DNA of 64,000 nt from Roseovarius tolerans (GTDB lineage Bacteria > Pseudomonadota > Alphaproteobacteria > Rhodobacterales > Rhodobacteraceae): NCBI RefSeq assembly GCF_900109855.1, contig NZ_FOBO01000004.1, forward strand, positions 62,001-126,000, in the 5' to 3' direction. Below are positions 63,204 to 64,000 of this stretch, piece after piece (position 1 is the stretch's first letter; the number at the start of each line of letters is the position of its first letter). The notes under the pieces are model-generated. The model saw only the letters and a list, made by a program, of their open reading frames with translations. It did not search any database and was not told where the DNA came from. A program made the translations under genes and the position numbers.

Positions 63204-64000
63204 ATGCAAGCAGTGGTGATCATTGGCCTTTTCGGGCTGGTCATTCTGGCCAGCCTGCTGGTTGCGCCACGGCGCGCCACGATCGGCGGCTTTTTCAGCG
63301 GCGCGGGTGTTGATGGGCGCGCGCCGGGTCTGTGGGTGCTGGTGCTGAGCCAGGTCACGACGTGGATTTTCGCGCGGTCGCTGATGAACTCGGCAATCCT
63401 TGGCTATTTCTACGGCATCTGGGGCACGCTGGCCTATGCCGCCTACTACGGATCGTTTCTGACCGGGGGCTATATCGTGGGCCGGTTGCGCGCGGGCGGT
63501 GCCGGATCGGTGCAGGACTGGCTGGGCGCGCGGTTCGGGGCCACGGGAAATGCCTGCTATAACCTAGTGATCGGACTGCGCCTGTTGTCGGAGGTGTTCG
63601 CCAACCTGCTGGTGGTCGGGCTGATCTTTGCCGCCGTCCTGCCAGAGGTCGGCGTGGCGCGCGAGGCCTCAATCCTGATCGTCGCCGCCCTCGGGCTGGC
63701 TTATAGCGCCTGGGGGGGCTTGAGTGCGGCGCTGCGCACGGATGTGTTGCAGATGGTGGTGTTTCTGGGGGTTTTTGCTGCAGCGTTTATCGCGCTCGTC
63801 GTGAGCCCCGGATTCCAGATCGGCGCGGTGCTGACTGCGCCGGGCACGGCGGGGGCATGGAACGGGCAGGTGTTGCTGGTGGTGGCGCTGTTGCAGGTGT
63901 TCTCATACCCCGCGCATGACCCGGTGATGATGGATCGCGGCTTTCTCGCCGATCCGGCGACGACGCGGAAATCGTTTCTGCATGCGTTCTGGATCTCGAC
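63204..64000 (+). CDS. Sodium/solute symporter (SSS family), cut by the window edge
   Basis: Starts at ATG 63204 and runs without a stop to 64000, about 265 residues, so the C-terminal part is missing. It begins MQAVVIIGLFGLVILASLLV and shows repeated hydrophobic segments (VLSQVTTWIFARSLMNSAIL, AYAAYYGSFLTGG, LILSEVFANLLVVGLIFA-like stretch, VFLGVFAAAFIALVV). This is the SSS fold, with substrate unknown. The frame runs off the window end rather than being truncated biologically. Confidence 0.85.
   Translation, partial: MQAVVIIGLFGLVILASLLVAPRRATIGGFFSGAGVDGRAPGLWVLVLSQVTTWIFARSLMNSAILGYFYGIWGTLAYAAYYGSFLTGGYIVGRLRAGGAGSVQDWLGARFGATGNACYNLVIGLRLLSEVFANLLVVGLIFAAVLPEVGVAREASILIVAALGLAYSAWGGLSAALRTDVLQMVVFLGVFAAAFIALVVSPGFQIGAVLTAPGTAGAWNGQVLLVVALLQVFSYPAHDPVMMDRGFLADPATTRKSFLHAFWIS

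Overview
The window is about 64 kb of GC-rich chromosome from an alphaproteobacterium, most likely a marine Rhodobacterales/Roseobacter-group species. This rests on the complete PHB set (phaR, phaP, phaC, phaZ), PhaR-type operators, a TTAA-N7-TTAA CtrA-like site, a Hint-domain protein, the NDUFA12 - mlaD - DUF2155 block, an ScfR/RamB-type regulator and the overall codon bias. I found no rRNA, tRNA, phage, transposon or CRISPR. The content is mostly core chromosome. Strong third-position GC leaves many long antisense frames open, and these were discarded.

Region 1 (1-9.4 kb): tadA, a LysR regulator, then the PHB locus phaR < phaP < phaC <> phaZ with three CTGC-N3-GCAG operators. A GAF-type free methionine sulfoxide reductase, a GNAT enzyme, a thiolase and an RsbV/RsbW-like pair follow. 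Region 2 (9.4-16.7 kb): gamma-glutamyltransferase family, hspQ, a lytic-transglycosylase-like lipoprotein, dapB, a DUF442 phosphatase-like gene coupled to a frameshifted DgoK-like kinase, yqeY and carA. Region 3 (16.7-21.8 kb): a membrane GT2 glycosyltransferase under a triple TTAA site, a GntR regulator, a HAD hydrolase, a small membrane protein, a UbiH-like monooxygenase and copy A of a 146-bp repeat.

Region 4 (21.9-32.2 kb): an aminotransferase with two coupled Lrp genes divergent from ilvC, a 53-aa membrane protein, a DMT transporter, folB-folP, an AhpD-like protein and ArsR pair, clpP, clpX and repeat copy B. Region 5 (32.2-36.8 kb): the queuosine-precursor operon queC-queD-queE-queF behind a preQ1-I riboswitch, overlapping palindromes, and an acyl-CoA synthetase divergent from a PAS-LuxR regulator. 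Region 6 (36.9-43.3 kb): accB-accC-aat converging on DUF2155/mlaD/NDUFA12, a glycine-zipper lipoprotein, two DMT transporters and tandem palindromic repeats.

Region 7 (43.3-55.5 kb) is the most suggestive block. A Liv-type ABC transporter operon is followed on the same strand by acs (acetyl-CoA synthetase). Divergent from it lie an ScfR/RamB-type regulator, a stand-alone receiver protein, a 90-aa membrane protein and a histidine kinase fused to a sodium/solute symporter. Together they look like an uptake, sensing and activation module for acetate or a related short-chain acid. Region 8 (55.6-64 kb): a SpoA/FliM-like protein, a DksA/TraR protein, a FadJ-like protein whose catalytic residues are largely lost, prfC, a Hint-domain protein, an atypical SDR and the start of a sodium/solute symporter cut by the window edge.
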